The position numbers and the translations under genes are program-made. Of a stretch of DNA of 64,000 nucleotides, positions 1 through 11,632 are shown piece by piece. How positions within the stretch are numbered: position 1 is the stretch's first letter; every line of letters starts with the position of its first letter. Source of the stretch: Eleusine coracana subsp. coracana (Eukaryota; Streptophyta; Magnoliopsida; Poales; Poaceae). The notes under the pieces were generated by a model. That model made no database searches. It was not told the origin of the DNA and was given only the letters and a program-made list of their open reading frames with translations. Location: NCBI GenBank assembly GCA_032690845.1, contig CM064433.1, forward strand, positions 40,360,658 through 40,424,657, read 5' to 3'.

Positions 1-1262
1 GGCTCGGCGGGCGACACGACGATGATGAAGCGCCTGGCGGGCGAGCAGGGGTGCGTGCCGCTGCTGGTGCGGATGATGCAGTGGGACAACGCCGATAGCG
101 CGCGCGAGCTGGCTGCGCAGGCGTTGGCCAGCCTGGCGACCTACCCTACCAACGCCATGGAAATGAACGCGGACGACAAGTGCGTGCCCGCCCTGGTGCA
201 GCTGCTGGTCGAGTCGGGCAGCGTCGTGGGCCGCTGGAAGGCCGCGGTCACGCTGCACCATCTGTCCCGCGATTCGTACAGCGCCAGGCGGGCCATCGTG
301 TCGCACGGCGGCGTCGGCCCGCTCATCGAGATGTGCCGCCAGCAGACGTGGGGTGATTCCGTGTCCCAGTCCGCCGCGGCCGGCACGCTCAAGAACATCT
401 CCGCGATGCCGGATTTGCGGCAGTTACTGGCCGACCATGGAACCGTCGGCGCCATGGTGGGCTTGCTGCACCGCGGCGATGCAGTGCCGGCCTCCAAGGA
501 GCACGCCGCCGAGTGCCTAGAGAACCTCACGTCCTACAACAGCTACGGCTGGGTGCAGCAGGATGTCGTGTCGGAGGGCGGCCTGCACGGCCTGCTCCTC
601 TACCTCGGCGACAACGACCGGCTTCAGCCGCACCAGGCGGCGGTGAACGCGATCCGCAACCTCATCAGCATCATCTCGGCGGATGACACGACGACGATGA
701 AGCGCCTGGCAGCAGTGAGTGCGATCCACAACCTCGTCGGTGTCATCTCCACCACCAGTGGCTCGGCGGGTGACACGACGATGATGAGCGCCTGGCGGGC
801 GAGCAGGGGTGCGTGCCGCTGCTCGTGCGGATGATTCAAGAGGAGGGCAACTCTGACAACGTGCGCGAGTTGGCCGTGGAGATGTTGGCCAGCCTGGCCA
901 CCTACCCTCCCAACGCCAGGGAGATGGGCGAGGACGACATGTGCGTGCCTGCCCTGCTGCACCTGCTGGACCAGAGCCCTGGTGACAACACCGCCAAGGT
1001 GTCCGCCATCCTGTGCCTCCTCTCGCTGCTCATCATGCTGGCCGAGTCGGGCAGCGTCGTGAGCCGCCAGAAGGCCGAGGTCACGCTGCACCATCTGTCC
1101 TTCATGTCGTCGATCATGCACTGCAGGAAGCTCATGATCGCACTCGGCGCCAACGAGCAACTCAGGAGGCTCTCCGACTTGAACGTCCAAGGCGCCGCCG
1201 AGCAGCTCCACAGGCTGGAACTCGGCTGGCTTCGAAGCGTCTTCAGTAGCAGCAAGCAGTAA
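1..1262 (+). pseudogene. ARM-repeat gene 1, 3' part, frameshifted
   Basis: The frame is open from the first base, so the gene begins left of the window. It encodes leucine-rich helical ARM repeats like those of genes 2 and 3 and ends with the same C-terminus (FSSSKQ, stop at 1260-1262). The frame breaks near 786: 'atgatgagcgcc' stands where the related segment at 22-33 reads 'atgatgaagcgcc', one A fewer. Downstream the homology continues in the next frame (about 787-1262). The stretch from 760 repeats the one from 1, so about 760 bp of ARM-coding sequence was duplicated inside the gene, and the deletion lies in the second copy. ARM proteins of this type are helical interaction scaffolds; no U-box is visible in the part seen. 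It is probably a pseudogene, or makes a truncated protein of about 277 residues plus the unseen N-terminus. Confidence 0.85.
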
Positions 1263-1789
1263 AGCTTCACTGATTCTGTATCGTTGTTCTACTAGTACTA
1301 GCTAGTACACTGCAATTATTAATTTCTTCTTGCAGGCAGTATTCTGTATACAAAAAAAAAAACCCAGCTACAGGCATGGCTCTATGGAATCGTTTCGCTG
1401 TACTACAGCTCTTAACTGAATATATTGGGTTGTAATGTATAAAGTATTAGGAGCCTCCTTCTCTTGTCTTTAATAACTAGGGTCTTCTAAATATGTTAAA
1501 ATGATATCTCTTGCTTAAATCGAATGATGGATGATTACTTAGTTATATGTTAATTAACTAGTTCAGTAACGAGCCATGCATGAATAACTTGAGTAATAAT
1601 GTTCCAATCAACAAGAAGGATTATGTTGTTTACTTGCGCAGATCGTTCACGACCGGATGTTATTTATCAGCATCATATGTATCGATCGCGTCAGTTCGAG
1701 GAAGCAACGGCCGCTTCCTGGTTTTTGGGAGCCTTCCAAGCAAGCATTAGGAGCCATTTTTTTTAACCATGCATGTGTATTAGGAGACA
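1263..1789. other. 3' flank of ARM gene 1, shared with genes 2 and 3
   Basis: No gene. This AT-rich 3' UTR and downstream flank is recognisable after gene 2 (24919-25331, resuming at 32330-32450) and gene 3 (47833-47941, 53111-53140, 53885-54175). Landmarks are 'gggtcttctaaat', 'gatatctcttg', 'cgcttcctggtttttggg' and 'taggagccattttttt'. The conservation shows that duplication included non-coding flank and gives empty-site references for the later insertions. Confidence 0.75.
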
Positions 1790-1953
1790 CTAGCTCAACA
1801 AACCGTGCACCCGCACGGGCTAGTAGTTCAGAAGAAAAATGAGTGTGTGGATTTTGTAGCTTTGTCTTTCAAAATTCGCAACTATATATATACATTATAC
1901 GATAATAACATGTCTTTCTTTTAGTAAGCAGCAGCAGTAAATAGACTGTATAA

Positions 1954-4247
1954 GGGCTTGTTCGTTTAGCCATGGAATGGCGTGGATCGAGGCCCAATCC
2001 ACATGGATTGGCCTGACGTGTAATGAAAATCGGCCTGCCATGGAACAACTGTTCGGTTAGGCCCGTAGTGGTTTCTAACCCATCCAATCCCGGCCTTTTC
2101 CACGGCCCAGCGGCATGGAACAAAAATTGGACCTCTGAGTCCGGGAACCGAACCACAAATCATGAAACAAGGGGCGGCGGCTCGCAGCGCTAGGGCAAGC
2201 CACAGGCGGCGGCGCAAGGTCTCGACCGCGGCGACGCGAGGTCTCGACGGCGGTGGCTAGCAGCGCTAGGGCAACTCACGGCTAGAGGCGCGAGGGCAAG
2301 GCGCGCGGCTGCGCGAGGCCTCGACGGGGGCGCGAAGGCAAGACGGCAGTGGCGGCGCGAGGGGAAGACGCAACGACGGCGGCGGCGCGAGGACAAGACG
2401 CGACGGCGTGAGGCCAACGTGACTGCCACTTCCACCCAACGTCGGCCGCCTTCTCTCCGGTGAGACACCACACCCTCTCCGTTCCTCCCCTTTCCTTGCT
2501 GGTTTCTTGAATTTTAGACTGCGAGGACTTCGATCTGCGGCGTGAGTTGTTGTTGATTTGTTCTGCATCTGCGCCGCCTTGGCCCCCGACTCCGGCGCCC
2601 AAACCTGGGGCGGACGACTGTGAAGCCATGTTGCTGCTGCTGCTCGGCAGGCTGATGTGCAATGACAGGTCCAGCGCCGCCACCTCCATAGATGCAGCTG
2701 CAGCCCTCTTCCTCCTGCCGACCAGCGGCCAAGCTGGGTTGCTAGTGACGGATAGCGCAACCAGGGATGGAGTGGAACAGGGTGAAACAGCTTAGCTGCC
2801 ATGCGCGTAGATGCTGCTGTTCAGTTCTTGGAGCTTCAACAAGGAGCTGGTGGCTACTCTTGTCGCTGTCGCTATAGTGCAGTTGAAGTAGTGTCGAGAA
2901 CTGCATAAATTAAGTTGCATAGACATTAGCTAGATGTAGTTGGGTATTTTGGGTGTGTGCTATCGATATAGCTGTTGCTTGTATGGATTTTCAGTGATGT
3001 TAAAACCAGCCTGTTTATCTAGTGGAAATTATCCTTTTCACTCTGCTCATTATAAAAGTTCTCCTTTCTTGATTAACATTTGACTCGTAGAATTTTGACC
3101 ACCCTGACAAAACAAGGTTAACTGAAAGCCTGAACTCGGTCAATGCAGTTTTTTTAACACTTTAACTGCTCGGTCACACTCACACACTTTAACTGAAAAT
3201 ACCAATTATGGATGATCTAGCAAACGGAGGGAGCCTGTTCATTTATATCAGCAAAAATACTAATTATGGATGATCTAGCAGCATGTTATATGTTTATATG
3301 TTTATGGCAAAAATACCAATTATAGCATGTTGTTGCTTTCGTTTGGGAGAATCGGAACAGGTCTATCAGGTTTCTCCAGTTTAGTGTTGATTCGATGAGA
3401 ATCTTGTAGTTTTAGGCACATTTCATCCTGAACATTCAACCGTGCACCAGTTTATTAATATGATAATATCCAGTTAATTGTGAATGGGAACTTGAGAAGC
3501 TTAGCTTTATCTATTTTCGAAAAGAAAAGATTAGAACCATGTCACATGTGAATAATATGTTTATTTCATTATATCTCTATGCCTGTTTACAATAATATGT
3601 TTTAAATATGCAAGGGCTAGCTCTTGGCGGTAGTATATTCCAGTTCGCCCAAGTTTTTTCTTCTTCAGTATTCTGATTTTTCTTCTCATTTTGAGCATAC
3701 TTAGGTTTGAGGCACACCAAATAGCACTCGACATCAGAACAACATGCATGTTTTAGACCAAGATGAGCAATGGTTCTTTGGCAAGATGAGCACTGGATGC
3801 ATAAATAGTTATGTAGCTTCGGCAAGATATAGTTCAATGTATTATCTTTCGTTATTTCACTCAAAATAAATAGTTATGTTGCTCATAAACTTACACCGAT
3901 TTTTTGTGGATGTCCAGCAAAACATGAGGAACAATATTTGTTATTGTCAAAAGTTCAAATTCAATTTTGTTTTGAAATGGAAAATCTGTGAACACAGTAT
4001 CATTTTAGAAACCATTTTTTGTTTATTTAACCTTCAACCGGTAGGAGAAATTGATTACATATGTTAAAACTCAATCAATCCGCATGGTTTTGAGTTTTTC
4101 AAACGAACACATGGTTAGAATACATGGATTAGAGGGGAGACATGGATTCATTTTTCCACATGGATTGAGTGACACATGTGGTTCCACTCAATCCATGCCT
4201 TGTAACTATTACATGTGGAATTTAATCCACACCAAACGAACAAGCCC
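1954..4247. mobile_element. PIF/Harbinger (Tourist-like) element, non-autonomous
   Basis: The ends are perfect 14-bp inverted repeats: GGGCTTGTTCGTTT at 1954-1967 and its complement at 4234-4247. A TAA duplication flanks them (1951-1953 and 4248-4250). A 3-bp TWA duplication with a GGGCTTGTTCG-type terminus is typical of plant PIF/Harbinger and Tourist elements. Similarity continues inside both ends (subterminal 'ccacatgg/ggattg' motifs). At 2294 bp it is large for a MITE, yet no DDE transposase or Myb-like ORF is visible. It carries a very GC-rich block (about 2160-2810) unlike the AT-rich remainder, which could be a captured promoter or first exon. Confidence 0.75.
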
Positions 4248-4250
4248 TAA

Positions 4251-5081
4251 AGTGGAAAGGAACTATATATATGTTACAGTTCCTGTTTGTTTACTCTTTA
4301 TATTTATATATTTCATCTTTCCTTTGTTAATCTTCAGAATTGAGTAATAGAATGTGAAATATAATTAAGCTTTGCTTGTTTATTAGTTACATGTTGTATA
4401 ATATCACACACCGAGTTAACATTGTATGATTTTGTTGGAGCTCAACTTCTATCTTGTGATGTTTTATTATTTTTTAGAGTCTTCCATAATTATTTAATTG
4501 AGCAATCCTAATTGTTGAGCAATGCAAGTAAGTGGTGAAGAGATCTTTCTAGTCAATTAAGGGGTTATGCTTGTGTTCATGCACTAAAATTAATTCTGCA
4601 GACTTTTTGTTATCAAATTAATAACATGGTGACACTTGATTACATACAACATTGTCATAGATGCCGAACGCCTAGCATTGTAGGTTGAGGAACACACGTT
4701 AAAGAAAATCAGAGAGGCTTAAATGAATTGTAGCATGCTCCACTCGATCCATGACACAATCTGTCAAACAATTGTGACATGCATTTCCACAATCCTACCA
4801 ACTTCCCAGTTATAATATGAATATTGTTATCTATGTACCTGCTATAAAATTACCTACTAATTCTACTCCAGCAGGATACAATTCAATCTTTGTGACATGA
4901 TATATTAATGAGCTATAGAAGTTATGCATGCTGAGTTTTATTCTAAATAAATATTTACCTTTTTATTTTATTTTTCCAACGAATAGAATGAGGCGGTTCT
5001 GCTCGTTGCAATTGTACATGTGGTGTCTCAGAGGTGCTTCATGATCCACGGGTCAAATGTATTTCACAGCCACCATGTGCT
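4251..5081. other. AT-rich spacer, no gene seen
   Basis: AT-rich sequence with only short chance ORFs. I see no transposon ends, RNA gene or conserved coding pattern here. Confidence 0.5.
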
Positions 5082-5427
5082 TTATAGATGTCCCCTCGAG
5101 TCAATGGGAATTGATCTGGTAATGTGTATTTCCAATGTTTTTATGTCATCCTGTGGCGGTTGACCCCCCTCACAGCGCCTAGGCGGACCACATCTGAGGC
5201 GTTGTGTGGCAGTGAATAGCAGGAGTGATGGTGCAGTACATTCATACCTTGTTTTGTGACATTTCTTGAGCCCATATAGCATCCATCCTGCTTGTAGCAT
5301 ACTACAAAAAAAACACAACAAGTCAGCAACAGATTATCACATGATTCACCTCATTGCTGTTTGCCTTTCTTTTTGGATCAGTTTTAGGGTCGTAAGCATC
5401 AGCAGCAGCTTCAGTAGAGTTTTCCAT
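5082..5427 (-). CDS. Putative small three-exon gene, unknown product
   Basis: Three short minus-strand ORF pieces join through consensus splice sites, all in phase 0. Exon 1 is 5350-5427 (26 codons, ATG at 5427-5425, donor GTGAAT). Exon 2 is 5248-5301 (18 codons, acceptor TTGTAG, donor GTATGA). Exon 3 is 5082-5150 (22 codons plus stop, acceptor CACAG). The predicted 66-residue protein starts MENSTEAAADAYDPKTDP and is hydrophilic; I do not recognise a domain. A purine/pyrimidine-rich leader with a strong donor (GTAAGT, 5791-5798) lies upstream and could be a 5' UTR exon joined to the acceptor at 5446-5450. It may be a shortened transposon-captured gene, or chance. The agreement of six splice sites and phases is the main support. 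Confidence 0.33.
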
Positions 5428-5798
5428 TGTCTTGGTGAGTGGTGACTGCAACATAAAAAGAAAACAACAATGATTATACTAATAAGTGCAGGTGCAGGCG
5501 TGCAGCACATAGGCCCATTTCCATTTTATAGTTTATACTAATCAACTTGCATATGATAGCTTTGTGTTGGGTTCAGTAAACAAAAGAAAAAGAACATATC
5601 ACATATAGCGGACAACAAACAATATGACATCAGCATGCAGTCCAGCACAAAGAACGAAGTAGTGTAGACTAAAATAATAGCGAAGTGCTAAAGAACAGAG
5701 CACTAGTAGGTTAAAATAGGAGAGCTGAGCCAAAGAACGGAGCAATGCAGATTAAAATAAGAGAGGAAGATGGGAGCGAGAAGGGGTGGGGCACTTAC

Positions 5799-6614
5799 GA
5801 GTTGGCTGAGGTGTTCTTTCCTCTGGCTTGGACGAAGACCAATGGAGAGAAGACAGGAGATAAAGCTTGATGGAGCAAGCAGGTCGCAGCTGCTCTGACG
5901 GAGAAGATCAACCTGCAGGGATGCGGCTGCTCCCAGGTCCGCTGCCGGTCGCCTTCTCTCTCTCTCCCACCCTCTCTCTCTCTCCATATTCCTGTTCCGT
6001 AAAATGGTCAACACATGAGCGAGTCCGCGGGTTATCCCTTCCCAACACGCACAACTCTGTTTTTTCCCGCCACCTCCCGCCCACCAGTTTGATTTCCCGC
6101 CAGGATCTGTCGCCACTCCATTATGGCGTCCGCCTCAAGTTGTCGCATGCTGCTTGGCTTCTGTGAGACGCCAAACTCACGTCTAGGCGACGCCTCAATG
6201 GATATGACGGATGCCATACCAATCTCGATATAGCAACCCTGATGTCGAGCATCAGCTGAACGCCTTGTCACCAAGAAAAACCGGGGCCCCATGAGAGTAG
6301 GCCTGCAAGCGGCGCGGGATAGGCCGCAATGCCACTGGGCCATCCCGTGCCACAACCTGCTGGGCCATCCATTAGAGGAAGCGGAACGAGTGCGGCGTCC
6401 CGCGGCTGCCCACGGCGCCGTGACCTCGGGGTGCACGCCCGCCGCTTTCAACCTCGGGGCACCACATTCTCGTCACTTGATGTCATATTGAAATACACTG
6501 TTAGTCAGCTTTGAACCTTAATTTATACTGTTGAGAATATTTTCTTATTGCAGTTTCAGTTACCTTTGCAAATCTGCTAGAACGGAGGTTCTTTGTAAGT
6601 GGTATATGTTTGAA
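5799..6614. other. Spacer with CT-rich and GC-rich stretch
   Basis: This contains CT microsatellite-like runs (about 5955-5990) and a GC-rich part (6000-6470), possibly the leader of the small minus-strand gene. No coding region, transposon end or RNA gene could be supported. Confidence 0.35.
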
Positions 6615-6619
6615 GGTAT

Positions 6620-7435
6620 TGTTGGATAATTAGGCAATATTCTACTATATATAATCCAGAAATTAACGATATAAGACATGAAAGTGTTATGTAGCGATCA
6701 AAAGAAACTAGCCAAGACATCACCATGTCTAGTTTATTAGTTAAAAACTGAATTGACAAGAGAAAAGCGAGAAGTACGTACTGATTAGTAGCGGTGATGG
6801 GAATTGCGCTGAGCACACCTTCACCGTTCGTGGAAGACATTGTGTAGTAGTCGACGTAGTCGTTCACTCGATGAAGTTGATGTAGACAAACACGAACAAA
6901 AGCGAGCAGTCACGACGTGCGTTCCCCAAAAACCTTATCGACCTCCTATCTCGGTGCAGGATTTCGTCGAGGAAGAAGGTCTCGGAGGCCTGCTCTCTGA
7001 ACGCATGTGCACACCGACGTCTGGACGAAGATGATCACCTTGCAGCTATAGAAGTGGAATGCGTTTGAGATGTGTTCTCTCTGGTGGGAGTCTTGTGCTT
7101 CTTTATATAGCAGTCACCTAAGTAGTAGGAGATGAAGCAAATAGAGTCACGCACAAAGTAACTTACGGGAGCTAAAATGAATAGTCATTCTAACTCTCGT
7201 TTAATCAAGTATTAGTGGAAGAGAGAAAGCCATCAATTCTGAAACGTACAGGTCGCATACACATATTCATGCGTGATGTGCGCATGTATGTTTCTCTCAT
7301 CACTACAACATGCATATGTTTCTCCCTTCTCTCAACACTTTAACATTTGATTTATTCACCTCCCAATACTTATTCACTTTAAATAGTCTTTTAGAATTTT
7401 GGATTTAAATGAGCCATTACTCATTAAATCTAACA
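6620..7435 (-). repeat. 3' LTR of the Copia element (816 bp)
   Basis: This is the complete left LTR (TG...CA on either strand), highly similar to 9150-9868. Its left end touches the GGTAT target duplication. Confidence 0.88.
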
Positions 7436-7977
7436 ATCCCCACGAAATTTCAAAAGACATATTTGAAATTTATTCCACTTCATATTTTGATATACCAGTG
7501 TTTTGGTGGAGACCTAATAAGGTTGAACATCCACCTAGAACATAAGCTACGCCAGTCCACAACTGCACAATGGACTAGGCCTTGAATTGACAGTTTTGTG
7601 TGTAATGGTTTCACTCAAGTTCTTTACTGATACTGGGCTGCTGTGAGCATCATCTCAGTTTGGAGCATATAAGTCAAACTCCTGGCCTTTTCATGAGCTT
7701 TTAGAGATCACCCTCATCTCATAGACTGTGACCAGTAGTCAAGCTCATACAGCTGTATTCCTTTAAGATGTTCTGTAGGACAACATCTTTGCTAACCAAG
7801 CCACTTAGAACATATTAAGATAAAGATCAACCTGACATACAGATTAGGGGAGTTTTGCATCTTCATGGAGTGAGTTAGTATATAATGTACTCTCCACTCA
7901 GTTAACCGACAACTTGTTTCGCCAACCTAATTCACGGGATCTTCGATCACATAGGAGGGTTGCCACTGTGGTGTAAC

Positions 7978-9115
7978 TCACGTGGGTCTCATACCCATCT
8001 CCCTCGATGCATTGTCTATCACATTTCGTGACAGACCCTTTGTGAAGGGATCTGCCAGATTTTTCGTTGTTTGGATGTAGTCCAAGGCTATGAGTCCGGA
8101 GTTTCTCATTTTTCTGACAAATTCCAGTCTCCTCTTCACATGTCTTGATGACTTCATGTTATCTTCCGAACGTTCACTTTGGTTATCATAGTTTATAAGA
8201 ATAGATGGTATTGGTTTCTCAACCACTGACAAGTCCATCAAGAATTCATGAAGCCAATCTGCTTCTTGCCGTGTCCAACGCTATGAGTTATGCTTCCATT
8301 GTTGACCTCGTTAAGATGGTCTGCTTGCAAGACTTCCATGAAATAGCGCGACCTCCAAGAGTGAATATATATCCACTTGTGGCTTTAATCTCATCGGCGT
8401 TGGATATCCTGTTAGAATCACTATATCCCTCCAGTACCCCTGGGTATCCAGAATAGTGAATTCCATATGTCGCAGTACCTTTCAAGTAGCGCATTACTCT
8501 CTCTAGAGCATGCCAATGATCATCTCCTGGATTTGGAACAAATCGACTAAGTTTGCTTAGGTGCTTGCTTGAGGCCATATAAAGATTTTATCAATTTACA
8601 GACTTTCCCTTCTTGACCTTTCACTATAAATCCATCTGGCTATTCCATGTAAATTTCATCATCCAACTCTCCATTAAGAAAGCCGTCTTAACGTCCATCA
8701 GATGAACGAGAAGACCTTTTGAGGCAGCCAACGATAGTAGTACTCGAATCGTGGTCAACCGGGCAACCGGTGAGTAAGTGTCAAAGAAATCTTCTCCTTC
8801 TTTCTGGGTGTAACCCTTGGCCACAAGTCTTGCTTTGTACTTCTCAATTGTACCATCAGGCCTCAGCTTCCTTTTGAACACCCACTTGCATCCTACAGGT
8901 TTGCACCCGTACGGACAATCAACAACTTCCCAAGTTCCATTAGACATTATGGAATCCATCTCATTCCGCACTGCCTCCTTTCAATAGTCAGCGTCATGAG
9001 ATGCATAAGCCTCTTCAATGGATTTGGTAGTATCATCTATGAGGTACACAATAAAATCATCACCAAATGATTTAGGAATCCTTTATCTCTTGCTCTTTCG
9101 AGACATGTCATTGTG
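7978..9115 (-). pseudogene. Copia pol remnant (reverse transcriptase + RNase H)
   Basis: Minus-strand pieces read in pol order. 8624-8971 carries the start of a Copia-type reverse transcriptase (WVFKRKL, YKARLVAKGYTQ, FSPVAR-like and DVKTAFL motifs). 8288-8578 carries the end of RT and the RNase H region (SRFVPNPG, RYLKGT, and GRAISWKS followed by TRSTMEA). 7978-8241 continues with the RNase H tail (NLADPFTKGL). A short piece near 8990-9115 resembles the sequence just upstream of RT. The YVDD active-site block is missing between the first two pieces, and stops and frameshifts separate them. Non-functional. Confidence 0.8.
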
Positions 9116-9149
9116 TTCCTCCTCATGATGTTCCACAAGTGATTGTTCA

Positions 9150-9868
9150 ACATCACCATGTCTAGTTTATTAGTTAAAAACTGAATCGACAAGAGAAAAG
9201 CGAGAAGTACGTACTGGTTAGTAGCGGTGATGGGAATTGCGCTGAGCACACCTTCACCGTTCTTGGAAGACATTATGTAGTAGTCGACGTAGTCATTCAC
9301 TCGATGAAGTTGATGTAAAAAAAACACGAACAAAAGCTAGCGGTCGCGACGTGCGTTCTTCAAAAACCTTATCAACCTCCTATCCCGGTGCAGGATCTTG
9401 TCGAGGAAGAAGGCCTCGGAGGCCTGCTCTTCCAACGCCTGTGCACGCAGACGTCTGGACGAAGATGATCACCTTGCAGCTATAGAAGTGGAATGCGTTT
9501 GAGATGTGTTCTCTCTAGTAGGAGTCTTGTGCTTCTTTATATAGCAGTCACCTAAGTAGTAGGAGATGAAGCAATAGAGTCACGTACAAAGTAACTCACG
9601 GGAGCTGAAATGAATAGTCATTCTAACTCTCGTTTAATCAAGTATTAGTGGAAGAGAGAAAACCATCAATTCTGAAACGTACAGGTCACATACACATATG
9701 CATGCATGATGTGCGCATGTATGTTTCTCTCATCACTACAACATGCATACGTTTCTCCCTTCTCTCAACACTTTAACATTTGATTGATTCACCTCCCAAT
9801 ACTTATTCACTTTAAATAGTCTTTTGGAATTTCGGATTTAAATGAGCCATTACTCATTAAATCTAACA
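9150..9868 (-). repeat. 5' LTR of the Copia element, inner end deleted
   Basis: This aligns with 6717-7435 of the other LTR. The junction at about 9147-9150 joins LTR directly to pol sequence, so the deletion removed the U5 end together with the primer-binding site and gag. Confidence 0.85.
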
Positions 9869-9873
9869 GGTAT

Positions 9874-11628
9874 GACCTGATTCAATCTGAGAAGAGAATG
9901 AGGATGGCGGCATTGCTTATTTAGCAGCTCAATGTAACGAGATGTGTTCTCGCTTGACATTTAAATGTTGTTGTTTTTCTCTGTACAAGTGGTTGTCCAA
10001 ACGATGCCGAACTGATGACACACTAGTGAATTGAATGGTCATTGCATCATGCCTCTATGAACTTGTTGTGCGAATAGTGACTGCTCGTGTCTTGTAGTAC
10101 TAAGCTGTCGACAAAACTAGACAATGTTATGTGAGAAAATGAGACGCAGTGATGAACTGTTCACTTCATTTAAGCTTGTCCTGTTTGTTCCTTCCTCGCT
10201 CATATATAGACTTGTTCAAGAGTGTTTGTTTCACTTTCTGCTGTCTACTTTCTCTTTGGAACACCATATATCGACTTGTGTTAAACTCAAGAAGTTGCAA
10301 CTGAAGGTGTTTCTTTGCATAATGATGTTGTTGCTTGATGAACCAAAGCAGGCCAAATCAGCAGAGCTGGAAGGCAATAGTGTGGTGTTTTTATTATTGA
10401 CCTGATGCTCCATATTTTTGGAAGTATTTTAAATGATTTATTAAGTGGCGCTGGTTAGGCTATACAAGTGCCAGGTCTAATAAACGAGCTAAAGTGGGCT
10501 TTTGAATGCCTCTGTTTTTCTTCGTAGAGACGCAGAGCACGAGACAGGCACAGACCAGAGAACAAGCGGCGGCGTGCGGGCAGCCGCATAAGGCCGCCAA
10601 GAGAAAGCGGCGCCAAGCAGGCAGCCGCATGATGCGGGACGCGGGGCGGGCAGCCGCATCCCACCCCGCTTGCAGCCTTACATGAGACGAATCGACAGCA
10701 GACGCGAGTGGCGGTGGCGGGCGCGAGGCGAGGACGGCGGGGACGCGTGAGGCGAGGGCAGCGCGAGGCAAAGGCGAGCGCGAGCGGCGGCGGCCGCGGC
10801 TTGGATGGCGGATTTGGCATAGTCGCTGGCGTTTGAGCGACAGCGGGCGGATGTGTGCGCGTGAGTTGCAATGGCCACGGCTCGGACGGCGTGCGAGTGA
10901 GAGATGGCAGAGGCGGCGCCAATTGAGGAGGTCGCGGACGGCGGAAGCGGCGTGGCCATAGGCGCGTGAGCGGCGTGCGGGCGCCCCAAGCGGCTCTGCG
11001 TGCGTGTGCGGGTGCGAGCGCGATTTCTATCCGAGCTCTACTGCCAAACAACCTGAATTCTCATTGACACGATTCTATCTACAGCTGCGTTGGCAGGAAG
11101 TTAGCTTCCAATGAAAGTGCGTTGAAGATAAGTCGTCCCAAACAGGGCCTTTTGTTTCCCTCCTCGTCGTTCCCAGCTTCCCGTTTTCCTTCCAACGTGA
11201 TACGCGTTCGCGCGCTGCCATCGATCGTTGGACCGGATTGGGCCGCGCAGATCCTCGGGCTCTCCCTCTCTCACCCCGTCCTCTCTACAATTTGCACATG
11301 GCGCCCCTGACGACGCGGGATATGACGGTTTCCTAGGGCCTTACTTCATGTTTTGACGTGCAATCCCTATTTGGCAAGAGCATGGTCATGTGTATTACTT
11401 CTTCTTTTTTTCTAATAAACTCACGTGTATGATCTGGTTGCTAGTTTTTTATGCGATTTTAGTGAATTACTAACAACTTCATAATGACAAAGGTGGGCAA
11501 TTTAGATCATCTTCGATCCGTTGGATATTATTTATGGTGCATCTAATTCGATGGCTAGATGTTTTGCTTTTTTTGAGAATTTTTCTCTGATTAACGTTGA
11601 GGAAACCTTCAATTAGTAAATATAAGAG
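9874..11628. other. Spacer with GC-rich block, no supported gene
   Basis: 9874-10480 is AT-rich without a recognisable gene. 10480-11060 is very GC-rich with repeated 'gggcagccgcat' motifs (near 10577, 10618 and 10648); its long minus-strand ORFs are Pro/Ala/Arg-rich and look compositional. 11140-11340 is moderately GC-rich and then AT-rich. No domain, splice pattern or transposon end was convincing. Confidence 0.4.
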
Positions 11629-11632
11629 ATAC

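Larger units (their letters stand above)
6620..9868 (-). mobile_element. Ty1/Copia LTR retrotransposon, internally deleted
   Basis: Two LTRs flank a shortened interior, with a perfect 5-bp target duplication GGTAT at 6615-6619 and 9869-9873. On the minus strand the LTR begins TGTTAGATTTAATG and ends with CCAACA. A purine-rich tract (minus strand GTGGGGAT) abuts the inner edge of the left LTR, as expected beside a 3' LTR. The interior holds only decayed reverse transcriptase and RNase H segments. gag, protease, integrase, the primer-binding site and the inner ~97 bp of the 5' LTR are missing. The terminal duplication shows one clean insertion followed by internal deletion. Confidence 0.9.
1790..11629 (-). 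mobile_element. Possible minus-strand Helitron spanning nested insertions
   Basis: The left end looks like a Helitron 3' terminus on the minus strand: CTAG at 1790-1793 with host A at 1789, then a hairpin (CCGTGC, loop ACCC, GCACGG) at 1803-1818. A matching 5' terminus on the minus strand may be the TC reading leftwards from 11629 (minus strand starts TCTCTTATATTTAC), with host T at 11630. This gives the A/T target expected for Helitrons. The 3' end is convincing. Pairing it with the right end is inference, because nested insertions fill the 10 kb between and no Rep/helicase gene is present. Confidence 0.35.

Noticed and set aside
2190..2802. Overlapping ORFs of 72-178 codons in the GC-rich block of the Harbinger-type element
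   Set aside because: Several frames open on both strands with low-complexity composition and no domain; described as possible captured sequence instead.
10455..11051. Long minus-strand ORFs (198 and 103 codons) in a GC-rich block
   Set aside because: Overlapping Pro/Ala/Arg-rich frames with no domain, in a region with repeated gggcagccgcat motifs; GC-rich sequence lacks stop codons by composition.
11040..11151. 'cccaaacagggcc' as right end of a Tourist-like element
   Set aside because: No matching left end 'ggccctgtttggg' with a TWA duplication was found nearby.
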